Source of the DNA: JBFMFR01 sp040752025
Lineage (GTDB): Bacteria > Chloroflexota > Anaerolineae > Anaerolineales > UBA4823
Direction: 5' to 3'
Length of the DNA stretch: 64,000 bases
NCBI GenBank assembly: GCA_040752025.1
Contig: JBFMFR010000002.1
Span: 221,098-285,097 of the forward strand
Position 1 is the first letter of the stretch; each line of letters begins with the position of its first letter. Under the pieces are notes generated by a model. It did no database searches, was not told where the DNA came from, and saw nothing but the letters and a program-made list of their open reading frames with translations. The position numbers were made by a program, and so were the translations under genes. Shown here one piece after another: positions 32,653-40,557 of this stretch.

Positions 32653-33543
32653 CTAGAGCGAGGCCTCGATAACCGCCTGGCTGATGGTCTGGATGCCGGT
32701 GTGTTCCACGTAATTGGTGCTGGCATCCAGGAAAGCGCCCAGGTAATCGAGCACATCGTCGGAAAGCTCGATGAATTGGCCAATGCTGCCCACGACTTTA
32801 TCGCGCGTCAGGTCGTGCTGCCTGACAAAGCCATTGATCCAGTTACCAGCCGAGTCGAGCGTGCCTTGCAGGAAAGACAACTGGGCGCCGGTGTTCTGGC
32901 CTGGGATGAGCGAGCTAAGGCGGCTGAAGACGGGGTTGTCGAGCAGCTCGGCGGGACGGGTGCGGCCGAGCAGGCCGCTGACCGCCTGTACGAAATCCGG
33001 GCCGAGCGGGATGATGCCGTCCACGCACACCAGGGCCGCCAGGCGCAGCTTCGAGGCCCCGGCGTAATCCGCCAGCGCCGCGGCGAAGGCGTTCAGATCC
33101 TGGTGCTTGAGGCCTTTGAGCAGGCCGAAGCCGATCGCCTCGGCCGCCAGCTTGACCGCCAGGTCGATCGCCTGGGTGGTATCGGCCTTGGGCGTAAAAC
33201 GATGCAGGAAAGACAGGAAGCTGATGCGCTGCCCAACCTTATTGGCCAGGGCGGCGGTCCCTAAAGCGATATCGGCCTTGTCCACCAGGCGATAAACGTT
33301 CATCGCCTTGGCGTAGCCGCAGGTGGGGTCGTTGTAGTGTTCCAGCGCCTTCTGGCGGATGCCAGCCACCTGGGCAGGGTCGTGTAAGCCGCTGAACTGT
33401 TGAATCATGTTATCAAAACCGCGCGGGTTATTCCACTCGCCGGGCATGATGAAGTCCAGACCTTGCAACAGCAGGGTGGTGATATTTTGTTCGGGCAGAT
33501 CATCGGCTAGCGCGATGATCGATAGCGGAGCAGCAGGTTTCAT
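32653..33543 (-). CDS. hypothetical helical protein paired with a CrtI-like enzyme
   Basis: A 296-residue, mostly helical protein without signal peptide. Conspicuous segments are QQFSGLHDPAQVAGIRQKAL, HYNDPTCGYAKAMNVYRLVD and ELSDDVLDYLGAFLDASTNY. One cysteine lies in DPTCGY and another in ALVCVD. No known family comes to mind. It precedes the CrtI-like gene by 9 bases in one operon, so a role linked to the same lipid or isoprenoid chemistry is possible but inferred from context only. Confidence 0.6.
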   Translation of the reverse strand: MKPAAPLSIIALADDLPEQNITTLLLQGLDFIMPGEWNNPRGFDNMIQQFSGLHDPAQVAGIRQKALEHYNDPTCGYAKAMNVYRLVDKADIALGTAALANKVGQRISFLSFLHRFTPKADTTQAIDLAVKLAAEAIGFGLLKGLKHQDLNAFAAALADYAGASKLRLAALVCVDGIIPLGPDFVQAVSGLLGRTRPAELLDNPVFSRLSSLIPGQNTGAQLSFLQGTLDSAGNWINGFVRQHDLTRDKVVGSIGQFIELSDDVLDYLGAFLDASTNYVEHTGIQTISQAVIEASL

Positions 33544-33704
33544 TTTTCCTCGCAGGGAACCGGTTTGAATCGTTGGAAGAATTTTACCAGGATTTGGCCT
33601 GCCTGAAAGTGGGTATAGTTACCAGCCAGGCGCAAAATGCACGCTGATAAACGCGGTTATAATACCTGCTGACAGCCTGGTTTTATGAGGAAAGGTACGC
33701 AGAC

Positions 33705-34547
33705 ATGCATCGTAATAAAATTCAACTCAAACAAATCCTGGCCGGTGTTTTGATCCTGGCCGGCCTGCTGCTTGCCGCTTGCAGCCCAACGCAAGCCCAG
33801 CTAGATGCGCACGCCACCCAGGTGGCTGCTGAAATCTATACGACCCAGACGGTGAGCGCCTTCACCCAGGCAGCCCAACTGGCAGTTGGCAGCCAGACCC
33901 CCACTCCCTTGCCACCTACCGCCACGCCGGTTCCCACTGAGCCGGTGCCGCCCACCCCCAGCGCCACGCCCCGCAACCCAACGGAAGTCGCCGCCCTCTC
34001 GGTTCTGCCTTCCGTGACTCCTGGTGTGCCCAGCCTCTCCCAGGCTGCCATCACCTTGCAGGATTTGCCGGCCGGTTTTGTGCTGGTTCCTTCCAGCGAA
34101 AACCTGGCCGAAAAGGCCCTGGCGCAGCAGCTTTTATTCCAGAGCATGCCGATTGAGGCCAGTTTCACCTACCTGAATTCGAGTAATTACGAATTGATCT
34201 TTGGCTTCATCGCCCGCTTGCCCAGCCCGGTGGAGCAGGCCACCTTTGACGCCCTGTTGCTCTACCCGGAGTTCATGTTCCAAGCCGTCGGTGCGGAGAG
34301 GGTGGAAGGCTGGCAGAATACAACTATCCCCGGCCTGGCGGGCATTGGTGATGTTTCATATGGCTGGACCGCTCGCTATATCCAGCAGGCCAACCCCTTC
34401 ATCATCGATGCCATTGCCTTCCGCCGTGGTGTAGCGGGCGTTTTTGTTTACATCATGTACAGCCAGAACAGACCCATCCCGGTGCCGGTCCAGCAAATCG
34501 CCAGCCTGATGGACCAGCGCGTCAAGCAAGTCCTGGGCATACCTTAG
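33705..34547 (+). CDS. lipoprotein of unknown function with Pro/Thr-rich linker
   Basis: A 280-residue lipoprotein. The signal peptide ILAGVLILAGLLLAAC has lipobox LLAAC with the lipidated cysteine at residue 26. A helical segment (AHATQVAAEIYTTQT) and a Pro/Thr linker (LPPTATPVPTEPVPPT) of about 40 residues precede a globular domain of about 170 residues that starts at about residue 115 with ITLQDLPAGFVLVPSSE. No catalytic motif. A TATAAT at 33658-33663 probably belongs to its promoter. Localised to the outer face of the membrane. Confidence 0.8.
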   Translation: MHRNKIQLKQILAGVLILAGLLLAACSPTQAQLDAHATQVAAEIYTTQTVSAFTQAAQLAVGSQTPTPLPPTATPVPTEPVPPTPSATPRNPTEVAALSVLPSVTPGVPSLSQAAITLQDLPAGFVLVPSSENLAEKALAQQLLFQSMPIEASFTYLNSSNYELIFGFIARLPSPVEQATFDALLLYPEFMFQAVGAERVEGWQNTTIPGLAGIGDVSYGWTARYIQQANPFIIDAIAFRRGVAGVFVYIMYSQNRPIPVPVQQIASLMDQRVKQVLGIP

Positions 34548-34566
34548 TTTTCGAGACGCAGCCAGC

Positions 34567-35997
34567 ATGGCAAAAAGCAGAACACACACCCAGTACGTTT
34601 GCCAGCAGTGCGGGCGCGTCAGCGCCCGCGAGCTGGGGCGCTGCCCGCAGTGCGGCGCCTGGAACAGCATGGTCGAAGAAGTCATCGCTGCCGCGCCGCC
34701 GGCCGCTGCCAGCCACGCCGGGCGCGGCCTGGGCTTGCGCTCGACGCCGCGCCGCCTGGGGGAGATCAGCGGCGACGCTGAAGAGCGCATTCCCCTGTCG
34801 ATTGGCGAGTTCGCGCGCGTTTTGGGCGGCGGCGTAGTGCCCGGCTCGGTCGTATTGATCGGCGGCGATCCCGGCATCGGCAAATCTACCCTGCTGCTGC
34901 AAGTCGCCCTGGAGATGGCCCACCGCGTCAGCGTGCTGTACGTCTCCGGTGAGGAGTCTGAACGCCAGATCAAGATGCGTGCCCAGCGCCTGCTGCGCGG
35001 CGCAGAGAGCGAAAACGGCCAGGCCGGCGCCATCCCTCACGATCTTTTCCTGGTGACCGAGACCAACTTGCAAGTAATTTTGGAGCACATAGGCGAGGTG
35101 CGCCCGCAGCTCCTTATCGTCGATTCGGTGCAAACCACTTACCTGCCCGAGTTGGACTCCTCGGCCGGCTCTGTCAGCCAGGTGCGCGAGAGCGCCTCGC
35201 GCCTGCGCGAGCTGGCCAAGAATTCCGGCGTGGCTGTTTTCCTGATCGGGCACGTCACCAAGGAAGGTGCTATCGCCGGGCCGCGCATCCTGGAGCACAT
35301 CGTCGACACCGTGCTGTACCTGGAAGGCGACCGTTTCCAATCTTATCGGCTGCTGCGCTCGGTCAAGAACCGCTTTGGCGCCACTTCCGAAGTCGGCGTG
35401 TTCGAGATGCGCGAGCGCGGCATGGTAGAAATCACCAACCCCTCGGAGGCTTTCCTGGCCGAGCGCATGGTCAATGCCCCCGGCTCGGCCATCGCGGTCA
35501 CCATGGAAGGTACACGCCCGCTGTTGGTTGAAATCCAGGGCCTGACCAGCGCCACCTCTTTCGGCAACCCGCGCCGCACTCCCAACGGTATCGATTTCAA
35601 CCGCCTGCTGCTCACCGCCGCCGTGCTCACCCGCCGGGTGGGACTGCACCTGGGCGAGCAAGATGTGTTCGTCAACGTGGTCGGCGGGCTGTCGGTTAGC
35701 GAACCTGCTGCCGACCTGGCTGTAGCCACAGCCATCGCTTCTTCGCTGCGCGGACTGCCCGTGCGCGCCGACACCGTGTTGATCGGCGAAGTCGGCCTGT
35801 CGGGTGAACTGCGCTTGGTCGGGCAGATGCCTGCCCGCCTGCGCGAAGCCGCCAAGCTGGGCTTCCGCGCCGCCATTGTGCCGCGCCGCCTGCGCCGCGC
35901 TGAGCCCTGGCCAAGCGATATCCAGGTGATCGAGGCGCGCTCCCTGCGCCAGGCGTTGGATCACGCCTTGCTCGAGACGGACAAAACCAGCGAGTGA
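34567..35997 (+). CDS. radA: DNA repair protein RadA
   Basis: A 476-residue RecA-related protein that promotes branch migration in recombination. Its domains in order are a C4 zinc finger (CQQCGR with CPQCGAW, about residues 12-34), the ATPase with Walker A GGDPGIGKSTLL near residue 100, the RadA motif KNRFG near residue 263, and a Lon-like C-terminal domain (QDVFVNVVGGLSVSEPAADL). All elements are intact. It overlaps dusB by 4 bases (GTGA) and follows the lipoprotein gene by 19 bases. Confidence 0.97.
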   Translation: MAKSRTHTQYVCQQCGRVSARELGRCPQCGAWNSMVEEVIAAAPPAAASHAGRGLGLRSTPRRLGEISGDAEERIPLSIGEFARVLGGGVVPGSVVLIGGDPGIGKSTLLLQVALEMAHRVSVLYVSGEESERQIKMRAQRLLRGAESENGQAGAIPHDLFLVTETNLQVILEHIGEVRPQLLIVDSVQTTYLPELDSSAGSVSQVRESASRLRELAKNSGVAVFLIGHVTKEGAIAGPRILEHIVDTVLYLEGDRFQSYRLLRSVKNRFGATSEVGVFEMRERGMVEITNPSEAFLAERMVNAPGSAIAVTMEGTRPLLVEIQGLTSATSFGNPRRTPNGIDFNRLLLTAAVLTRRVGLHLGEQDVFVNVVGGLSVSEPAADLAVATAIASSLRGLPVRADTVLIGEVGLSGELRLVGQMPARLREAAKLGFRAAIVPRRLRRAEPWPSDIQVIEARSLRQALDHALLETDKTSE

Positions 35998-36950
35998 CCG
36001 CGACCTCTGTCCCTGCCTTCACCGTCAAAACCGTCCCGGTTTATGGCGACCTGATCCTCTCGCCAATGGAGGGATTTTCGGATATGCCCTTCCGCTCCCT
36101 GTGCCGCGAGCTGGGCTCAGCGATGAGCTATACTGAGTTCATCAATGCCCTGGATGTGCTGCAACGCCCGGCGCGCCTAGCGCCTAAGCTGGCTTTTCTG
36201 CCCGAGGAGCGCCCGGTCGTCTTCCAGATCTACGACAGCGACCCGGCTCGCCTGCTAGAAACAGCCTTGCGCCTGCAAGAGCTCGGCCCGGATATCATCG
36301 ATATCAACATGGGCTGCTCGGTGCGGCAGGTATCCGGGCGAGGGGCGGGGGCCGGGCTGCTGCGCACGCCCATCAAAGTGGCGCGCATCTTCCGCCGCCT
36401 GAGCCAGGCTCTGGTAGTGCCCCTGACAGCCAAGATCCGCCTGGGCTGGGATGATACTTCGCGCAACTACTTGCTCATCGCCCGCATTATCGAGGAGAAC
36501 GGTGGCGCCCTGATCGCCGTGCACGGGCGCACGCGCGCCCAGAATTACAACCACCAGGTTGACTGGGAGGCCATTGCCCAGGTGAAGCAGGCTGTTTCGA
36601 TCCCCGTGATCGGCAACGGCGATGTTCGCAGCGTTGCCGATATCCAGCGCATGCAGGCCTTCACTCACTGTGACGGCGTGATGATCGGCCGCGCTGCCAT
36701 CGGCAACCCGTGGATCTTCTCCCGCCTGGACCGCCAGCAGGTGCCCTATGCGCAGGTGCAGGCCACCATGCTGAAACACCTGGAGCGCATGCTGTCGTTC
36801 TACGGCCAGGAGCGCGGCTTGCTCTTATTCCGCAAACACGCCAGCCGCTACCTGGGCCCTTATCGCCTGCCGGTTGAGCAAAGGCAGCGTTTGCTGACCG
36901 CCGAGCAGCCTGTAGATTTCGTCGAAATCCTCGATTCCCTTAACGCCTGA
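35994..36950 (+). CDS. dusB: tRNA-dihydrouridine synthase (DusB-like)
   Basis: An FMN-dependent TIM-barrel enzyme of 318 residues that reduces uridine in tRNA D-loops. Marks are LILSPMEGFSDMPFR, DINMGCSVRQVSGRGAGAGLL (the cysteine region; family DINMGCPV), PLTAKIRLGWDD, IAVHGRTRAQNY (the YxG(x)A-like tRNA-binding loop) and VMIGRAAIGNPWIFS. The start is GTG at 35994 within the radA stop codon. The paralogue class (DusB against other bacterial Dus) is not certain. Confidence 0.93.
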   Translation: MTATSVPAFTVKTVPVYGDLILSPMEGFSDMPFRSLCRELGSAMSYTEFINALDVLQRPARLAPKLAFLPEERPVVFQIYDSDPARLLETALRLQELGPDIIDINMGCSVRQVSGRGAGAGLLRTPIKVARIFRRLSQALVVPLTAKIRLGWDDTSRNYLLIARIIEENGGALIAVHGRTRAQNYNHQVDWEAIAQVKQAVSIPVIGNGDVRSVADIQRMQAFTHCDGVMIGRAAIGNPWIFSRLDRQQVPYAQVQATMLKHLERMLSFYGQERGLLLFRKHASRYLGPYRLPVEQRQRLLTAEQPVDFVEILDSLNA

Positions 36951-36987
36951 CTCATTTTCCTCTATACAAAATCTACTAAAATCTACA

Positions 36988-37015
36988 TTGACCAGGGCGC
37001 AAATTCTGGTAAATT
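36988..37015 (+). promoter_or_regulatory. candidate promoter of the PucC operon
   Basis: TTGACC (36988-36993) and TAAATT (37010-37015), 16 bases apart; the -10 is weak. If it is used, the transcript would start near 37022 and pass through the terminator-like hairpin at 37074-37095 before reaching the coding region. Confidence 0.35.
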
Positions 37016-37073
37016 TGCATATGGTTTATCTTATTACCCCACGCCCCTGGACGGCTGCTGGGGAGAGGCTGGG

Positions 37074-37095
37074 AAAAACGGGCACGCCCGTTTTT
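37074..37095 (+). terminator. intrinsic terminator or attenuator ahead of the PucC operon
   Basis: AAAAACGGG (37074-37082), loop CACG, CCCGTTTTT (37087-37095). A second pair, GGGGAGA (37060-37066) and TCTCCCC (37102-37108), extends the structure. It could simply end radA-dusB transcription, or attenuate the operon that begins at 37148; the candidate promoter upstream favours the second reading. Confidence 0.65.
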
Positions 37096-37147
37096 GTCTT
37101 CTCTCCCCACGAACCAGGCAACATCGAAATCGTTTAGGAGTTTCAGC

Positions 37148-38449
37148 ATGTTTTGGAAACGTATACAACTGGGCCTGATCCATGTCGCCGTGGCGATGAC
37201 GCTGGTGCCGATCAACAGTACCTTGAACCGGGTGATGATCAAAGAGCTGGCGATCTCTGCTACGCTGGTCGCTATCCTGGCCTCTCTGCCGTACCTGTTC
37301 GCTCCCATCCAGGTAGCGATCGGTTCCTTTTCTGATCGACACCCGCTGCTGGGCTTCCGCCGTACCCCTTACATCCTATTGGGTTTGCTGGCCTGTGTTT
37401 TGGGCGTGGTGATCGCGCCCCAGGCAGCCTTTTTGATCGCTGAGAACTTCTGGGCTGGCGTTGGGCTGGGTGTGCTGGCCTTTGGGGCCTGGGGCATGGG
37501 CTTCAATTTTGCCACGGTGTCTTATCTCTCGTTAGCCTCGGAGATCTCTGGCGAAAAGGGCCGCAGCCGCACCATCGCGGTGATGTGGTTCATGATGATC
37601 AGTAGTATCATCGTCACCGCCATTGCTCTCAGCCGTATGGTTGATCCCTATACGCCCGAGGCCCTGGAGCGGGCTTTTTGGATGATAGGGCTGGCTGCGC
37701 TTTTCCTGGGGATGCTGGGCCTGGTGCGCCTGGAGCCGCGCGCCAGGGAGGACAGCCTCCCCTCGCAAGAACATTCCTGGGGCGCGATGTTCCGGGTGAT
37801 CTTGCAAAATCGCCAGGCAACCATCTTTTTCTGGTATCTGACTATCTTGTTGGCTGCCATCCTGGGCCAGGATATCCTCCTGGAGCCCTTTGGCGGTGAA
37901 GCTTTTGGCCTTTCGGTGCAGGAGACCACGCGTATCACTTCACTGTGGGGCGTTTGCGTGCTGGTGGCCTTATTGATTACCGGCGCGTTGGAGAACCGTG
38001 TTCCCAAGCGGCGTATGGTCCGCTGGGGAGCCTGGGTAGCCTTGTTTGGCTTCGTGCTGATCGCTGCCAGTGGGTTGGCGTTGAGCAGCAGCCTGTTCTA
38101 CACCGGTGTGGTTTTGCTGGGCCTGGGCACAGGCGTCTCGACGGTCTCCAACCTGTCATTGATGCTGGATATGACCACGGCCGATAAAGTCGGCCTGTTC
38201 ATCGGCGCCTGGGGTATGTCGAACGCCATCTCGCGCCTTTTTGGCTCGGTGCTGGGCGGTGTGGTGCGCGACCTGGCAACTCGCATGACCCAGGATGCTG
38301 TACTGGGTTATGTGATCGTCTTCGCCATCGAAGCTGGCCTGATCGCCGCTTCGCTGTGGCTGCTGCGCCGCGTCGATGTCAGCGCCTTCCGCCGGCGAGC
38401 CGCCGGGCCCTCCCTGGTCGAGCGCGCTGCCATTGCCAGTGAAGCCTGA
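37148..38449 (+). CDS. PucC-family MFS transporter (bacteriochlorophyll-type)
   Basis: A 433-residue, 12-helix protein of the PucC/LhaA/BCD family, whose studied members help assemble light-harvesting complexes in phototrophs. The N-terminus QLGLIHVAVAMTLVPINSTL, then LNRVMIKELAIS, YLFAPIQVAIGSFSDRHPLL and FRRTPYI are the family signature. Non-phototrophic Chloroflexota also carry homologues, so phototrophy cannot be concluded. The ATG at 37148 has an AGGAG site. It is the first gene of an operon with an HTH-RsbRD regulator and two membrane proteins. Confidence 0.88.
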   Translation: MFWKRIQLGLIHVAVAMTLVPINSTLNRVMIKELAISATLVAILASLPYLFAPIQVAIGSFSDRHPLLGFRRTPYILLGLLACVLGVVIAPQAAFLIAENFWAGVGLGVLAFGAWGMGFNFATVSYLSLASEISGEKGRSRTIAVMWFMMISSIIVTAIALSRMVDPYTPEALERAFWMIGLAALFLGMLGLVRLEPRAREDSLPSQEHSWGAMFRVILQNRQATIFFWYLTILLAAILGQDILLEPFGGEAFGLSVQETTRITSLWGVCVLVALLITGALENRVPKRRMVRWGAWVALFGFVLIAASGLALSSSLFYTGVVLLGLGTGVSTVSNLSLMLDMTTADKVGLFIGAWGMSNAISRLFGSVLGGVVRDLATRMTQDAVLGYVIVFAIEAGLIAASLWLLRRVDVSAFRRRAAGPSLVERAAIASEA

Positions 38450-38476
38450 TAGCAGAGGAAGAAGGTTTATATACTT

Positions 38477-39094
38477 ATGGAATGGTTGAGTCTCAGCGAT
38501 GTAGCCAAGCTCCTGGGGGTGCACCCCAGCACAGTGCGTAACTGGTCGGACCGGGGTGTATTGCCCGTACACCGCACCAACGGTGGGCACCGCCGCTATC
38601 TGCGCACTGAGTTGGATATCTGGATGCAATCGCAGCGCGCCGAGGGCCCCGGCGAAGCCAGCATGGTGATCCAAAACGCCCTGCGCAAAACGCGCTTCCA
38701 GATCAGCGAAGGACGTCTGGCAGGCGAAGCCTGGTATAACAAATTGGACGATGATGCTCGCCAGCAATACCGCATGAGCGGGCGCGCCCTGCTGCAAGGC
38801 CTGATCAATTTCATGAATTCAGACGGTGAACAGGCGGCAGCCGAAGCGGAGACTCTGGGCTACGAATATGCCGCCCGCGGCCGCCGCTACGAGCTGGACA
38901 GCGTCGAGGCCACACACGCCTTCCTTTTCTTCCGTAATATGTTAATCGAATCCATGCTGACCGTGTACGAGTCGGCCGCGGTACATTCCCCGCACGCCTG
39001 GAGCAATATGATGCGCCGCATCAACAACTTCACCGATCAAATCCTGATCACGCTGCTCGAGACTTACGAAGCCTATCACAGGTCCAATCGGTGA
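38477..39094 (+). CDS. MerR-type HTH fused to RsbRD_N-like sensor domain
   Basis: A 205-residue regulator. Residues 1-55 are an excisionase/MerR-type winged helix (LSDVAKLLGVHPSTVRNWSD, then GHRRYLRTEL). Residues 85-200 form an all-helical domain ending INNFTDQILITLLETYEAYH, the layout of RsbRD_N domains that sense ligands or protein partners in stress signalling. It probably represses or activates its own operon (PucC-like gene 27 bases upstream). The ligand is unknown; no cofactor ligand can be pointed to. Confidence 0.8.
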   Translation: MEWLSLSDVAKLLGVHPSTVRNWSDRGVLPVHRTNGGHRRYLRTELDIWMQSQRAEGPGEASMVIQNALRKTRFQISEGRLAGEAWYNKLDDDARQQYRMSGRALLQGLINFMNSDGEQAAAEAETLGYEYAARGRRYELDSVEATHAFLFFRNMLIESMLTVYESAAVHSPHAWSNMMRRINNFTDQILITLLETYEAYHRSNR

Positions 39095-39234
39095 ACCGCC
39101 CGAGTAAACGCTTCAATCCCAACCGCTGGACCGAATTTCTGGTGCCGGTTTTGCTGGCAGTATTATTTCTGGGCCTGCTGGCCTCCATGATCATTGTCAT
39201 CCTGTCCATGCTGGGCCTGACCCCTGGGTTTTGA
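39091..39234 (+). CDS. 47-residue membrane peptide
   Basis: A small gene that starts with GTG and overlaps the end of the HTH-RsbRD gene by 4 bases (GTGA), which argues that it is real. The product begins MNRPSKRFNPNRWTEFLVPV and has one hydrophobic helix (LLAVLFLGLLASMIIVILSM) followed by LGLTPGF. The basic N-terminus predicts that it lies inside the cell. Function unknown; possibly a subunit or regulator of the neighbouring membrane proteins. Confidence 0.65.
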   Translation: MNRPSKRFNPNRWTEFLVPVLLAVLFLGLLASMIIVILSMLGLTPGF

Positions 39235-39261
39235 CCCTGTTTCCCTTTTTGGAGGCTTTCT

Positions 39262-39978
39262 GTGAACCATCTCTCCATCCTTTCGACGATCGTCACGTTC
39301 ATTTTTGCAGCAGCCGTCTTTGCCCGCTGGCGCTATAAGAAGCCCATGCACCTGCTGTTGTGGGGCATCGGCCTGGCGCTGTACGGGATCGGCACGCTTT
39401 CGGAAGTTGTCCTGTCCTTTGCCTTCAGCGGAACCTTCCTGCGTTTGTGGTATTTGAGCGGCGCCATGCTGACAGCGGCCTGGCTGGGCCAGGGCACTGT
39501 CCACCTGCTGGTGCGCCGGCGCGGCGTGGCTAATACCTTGTTGGTGATCCTCTCGATCGTTTCATTAGTGGCCCTGGCGTTGGTGTTCCTGGCTCCTCTC
39601 ACCTCGGTCGCCAGTTTTAACGTTCAACGGCCTGTTTCTGAACAATATAAGGATATCCTGGAACGCGGCGGCTTGACGATCCTTCTGACGATCTTGCTAA
39701 ACATCTATGGTACGCTCACGTTGGTAGGCGGCGCCCTCTATTCTTCCTTCCTGTTCTGGCGCAAGAAAGTGCTGGCCAACCGCATGCTCGGCAACATCCT
39801 CATCGCCGCTGGCGCGCTGATGCCGGCTCTGGGCGGCTCCATGCTCAAGGCCGGGTTTGTCGATTGGCTGTATCTGAGCGAGTTCCTGGGCGTGGTGATC
39901 ATGTACGCCGGTTTCGTGCAGGCCACTGTCAGCCGGCCCGCAACCGACAAAGAGACCGTCTCCGCAGCCGCTGGTTGA
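39262..39978 (+). CDS. seven-helix integral membrane protein, function unknown
   Basis: A 238-residue protein with about seven hydrophobic helices, starting at a GTG with GGAGG 11 bases upstream. Helices include LSILSTIVTFIFAAAVFARW, LWGIGLALYGIGTLSEVVLS and LYLSEFLGVVIMYAGFVQAT. A basic loop RWRYKKP follows helix 1. No retinal lysine or other known signature was identified. It is the fourth gene of the PucC operon, 27 bases after the 47-residue membrane peptide. Confidence 0.65.
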   Translation: MNHLSILSTIVTFIFAAAVFARWRYKKPMHLLLWGIGLALYGIGTLSEVVLSFAFSGTFLRLWYLSGAMLTAAWLGQGTVHLLVRRRGVANTLLVILSIVSLVALALVFLAPLTSVASFNVQRPVSEQYKDILERGGLTILLTILLNIYGTLTLVGGALYSSFLFWRKKVLANRMLGNILIAAGALMPALGGSMLKAGFVDWLYLSEFLGVVIMYAGFVQATVSRPATDKETVSAAAG

Positions 39979-40025
39979 GGATGGTGGTAGAATAAGCCGT
40001 AGATTACAGTTTCTACGGAGATAAC

Positions 40026-40556
40026 ATGGCTGACAGCCTTTCAGATTTGTTCCTTTCTTTGCTGGATTTTTCGCCCGTCTCGCGCATCCGGCGCAACCAC
40101 GGGTTGGAGCATGCCACGTTGCATGTGTTGGCCGAACGCAATCCCCGGCGGACTATGGCCGGCCATTCGGACCTGAACGGGTTCTGGATCATCGGGGATA
40201 TCACCACTGAAGAGATCACTGCCGCGGTGCGTGAGGCGCTGGGCCGCCTGCAAAACGGCGAGCACAGTCTGGCTGTACATCCCAACTGCGGAACGAACTT
40301 CGCCACAGCCGGCATCCTGGCGGGTGGTATGGCCTCTCTGGCGATGCTCGGCGGGCAAAACAAGCGCGACCGGCTGGAGCGTATCCCCCTGGCCGTCAGC
40401 CTGGCGACCCTGGGGATTATCATTGCCCAACCATTGGGCCTGTTAGTCCAGCGCCAGGTAACTACCGCTGGAAATCCAGAGGCCCTGCAAGTGATCGAAA
40501 TCGCACCTTCGCAGCGCGGGCGTTTCAAGGCGCACCGCATCGTTACCGCAGGTTGA
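40026..40556 (+). CDS. DUF6391-like membrane-associated protein
   Basis: A 176-residue protein. Its conserved-looking first 85 residues contain SRIRRNHGLEHATLHVLAER, GFWIIGDITTEEI and LAVHPNCGTNFATAG, a pattern that fits DUF6391 proteins found in Chloroflexota and cyanobacteria. Two hydrophobic stretches follow (AGILAGGMASLAMLGG and IPLAVSLATLGIIIAQPLGL), and a short polar tail. The HxxEHA and HPNCGTN motifs look like metal- or thiol-based sites but the activity is unknown. It ends one base before holA. Confidence 0.7.
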   Translation: MADSLSDLFLSLLDFSPVSRIRRNHGLEHATLHVLAERNPRRTMAGHSDLNGFWIIGDITTEEITAAVREALGRLQNGEHSLAVHPNCGTNFATAGILAGGMASLAMLGGQNKRDRLERIPLAVSLATLGIIIAQPLGLLVQRQVTTAGNPEALQVIEIAPSQRGRFKAHRIVTAG

Positions 40557-40557
40557 A

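Noticed and set aside
30961..33264. Plus-strand open frame of 767 codons
   Set aside because: It runs through tRNA-Leu and its terminator and lies antisense to the CrtI-like gene and its neighbour, both of which have ribosome-binding sites and family motifs. The translation has no recognisable domain.
34522..35964. Minus-strand open frame of 480 codons
   Set aside because: Antisense shadow of radA, whose zinc finger, P-loop and KNRFG motif are all on the plus strand. Long antisense frames are common in GC-rich DNA.
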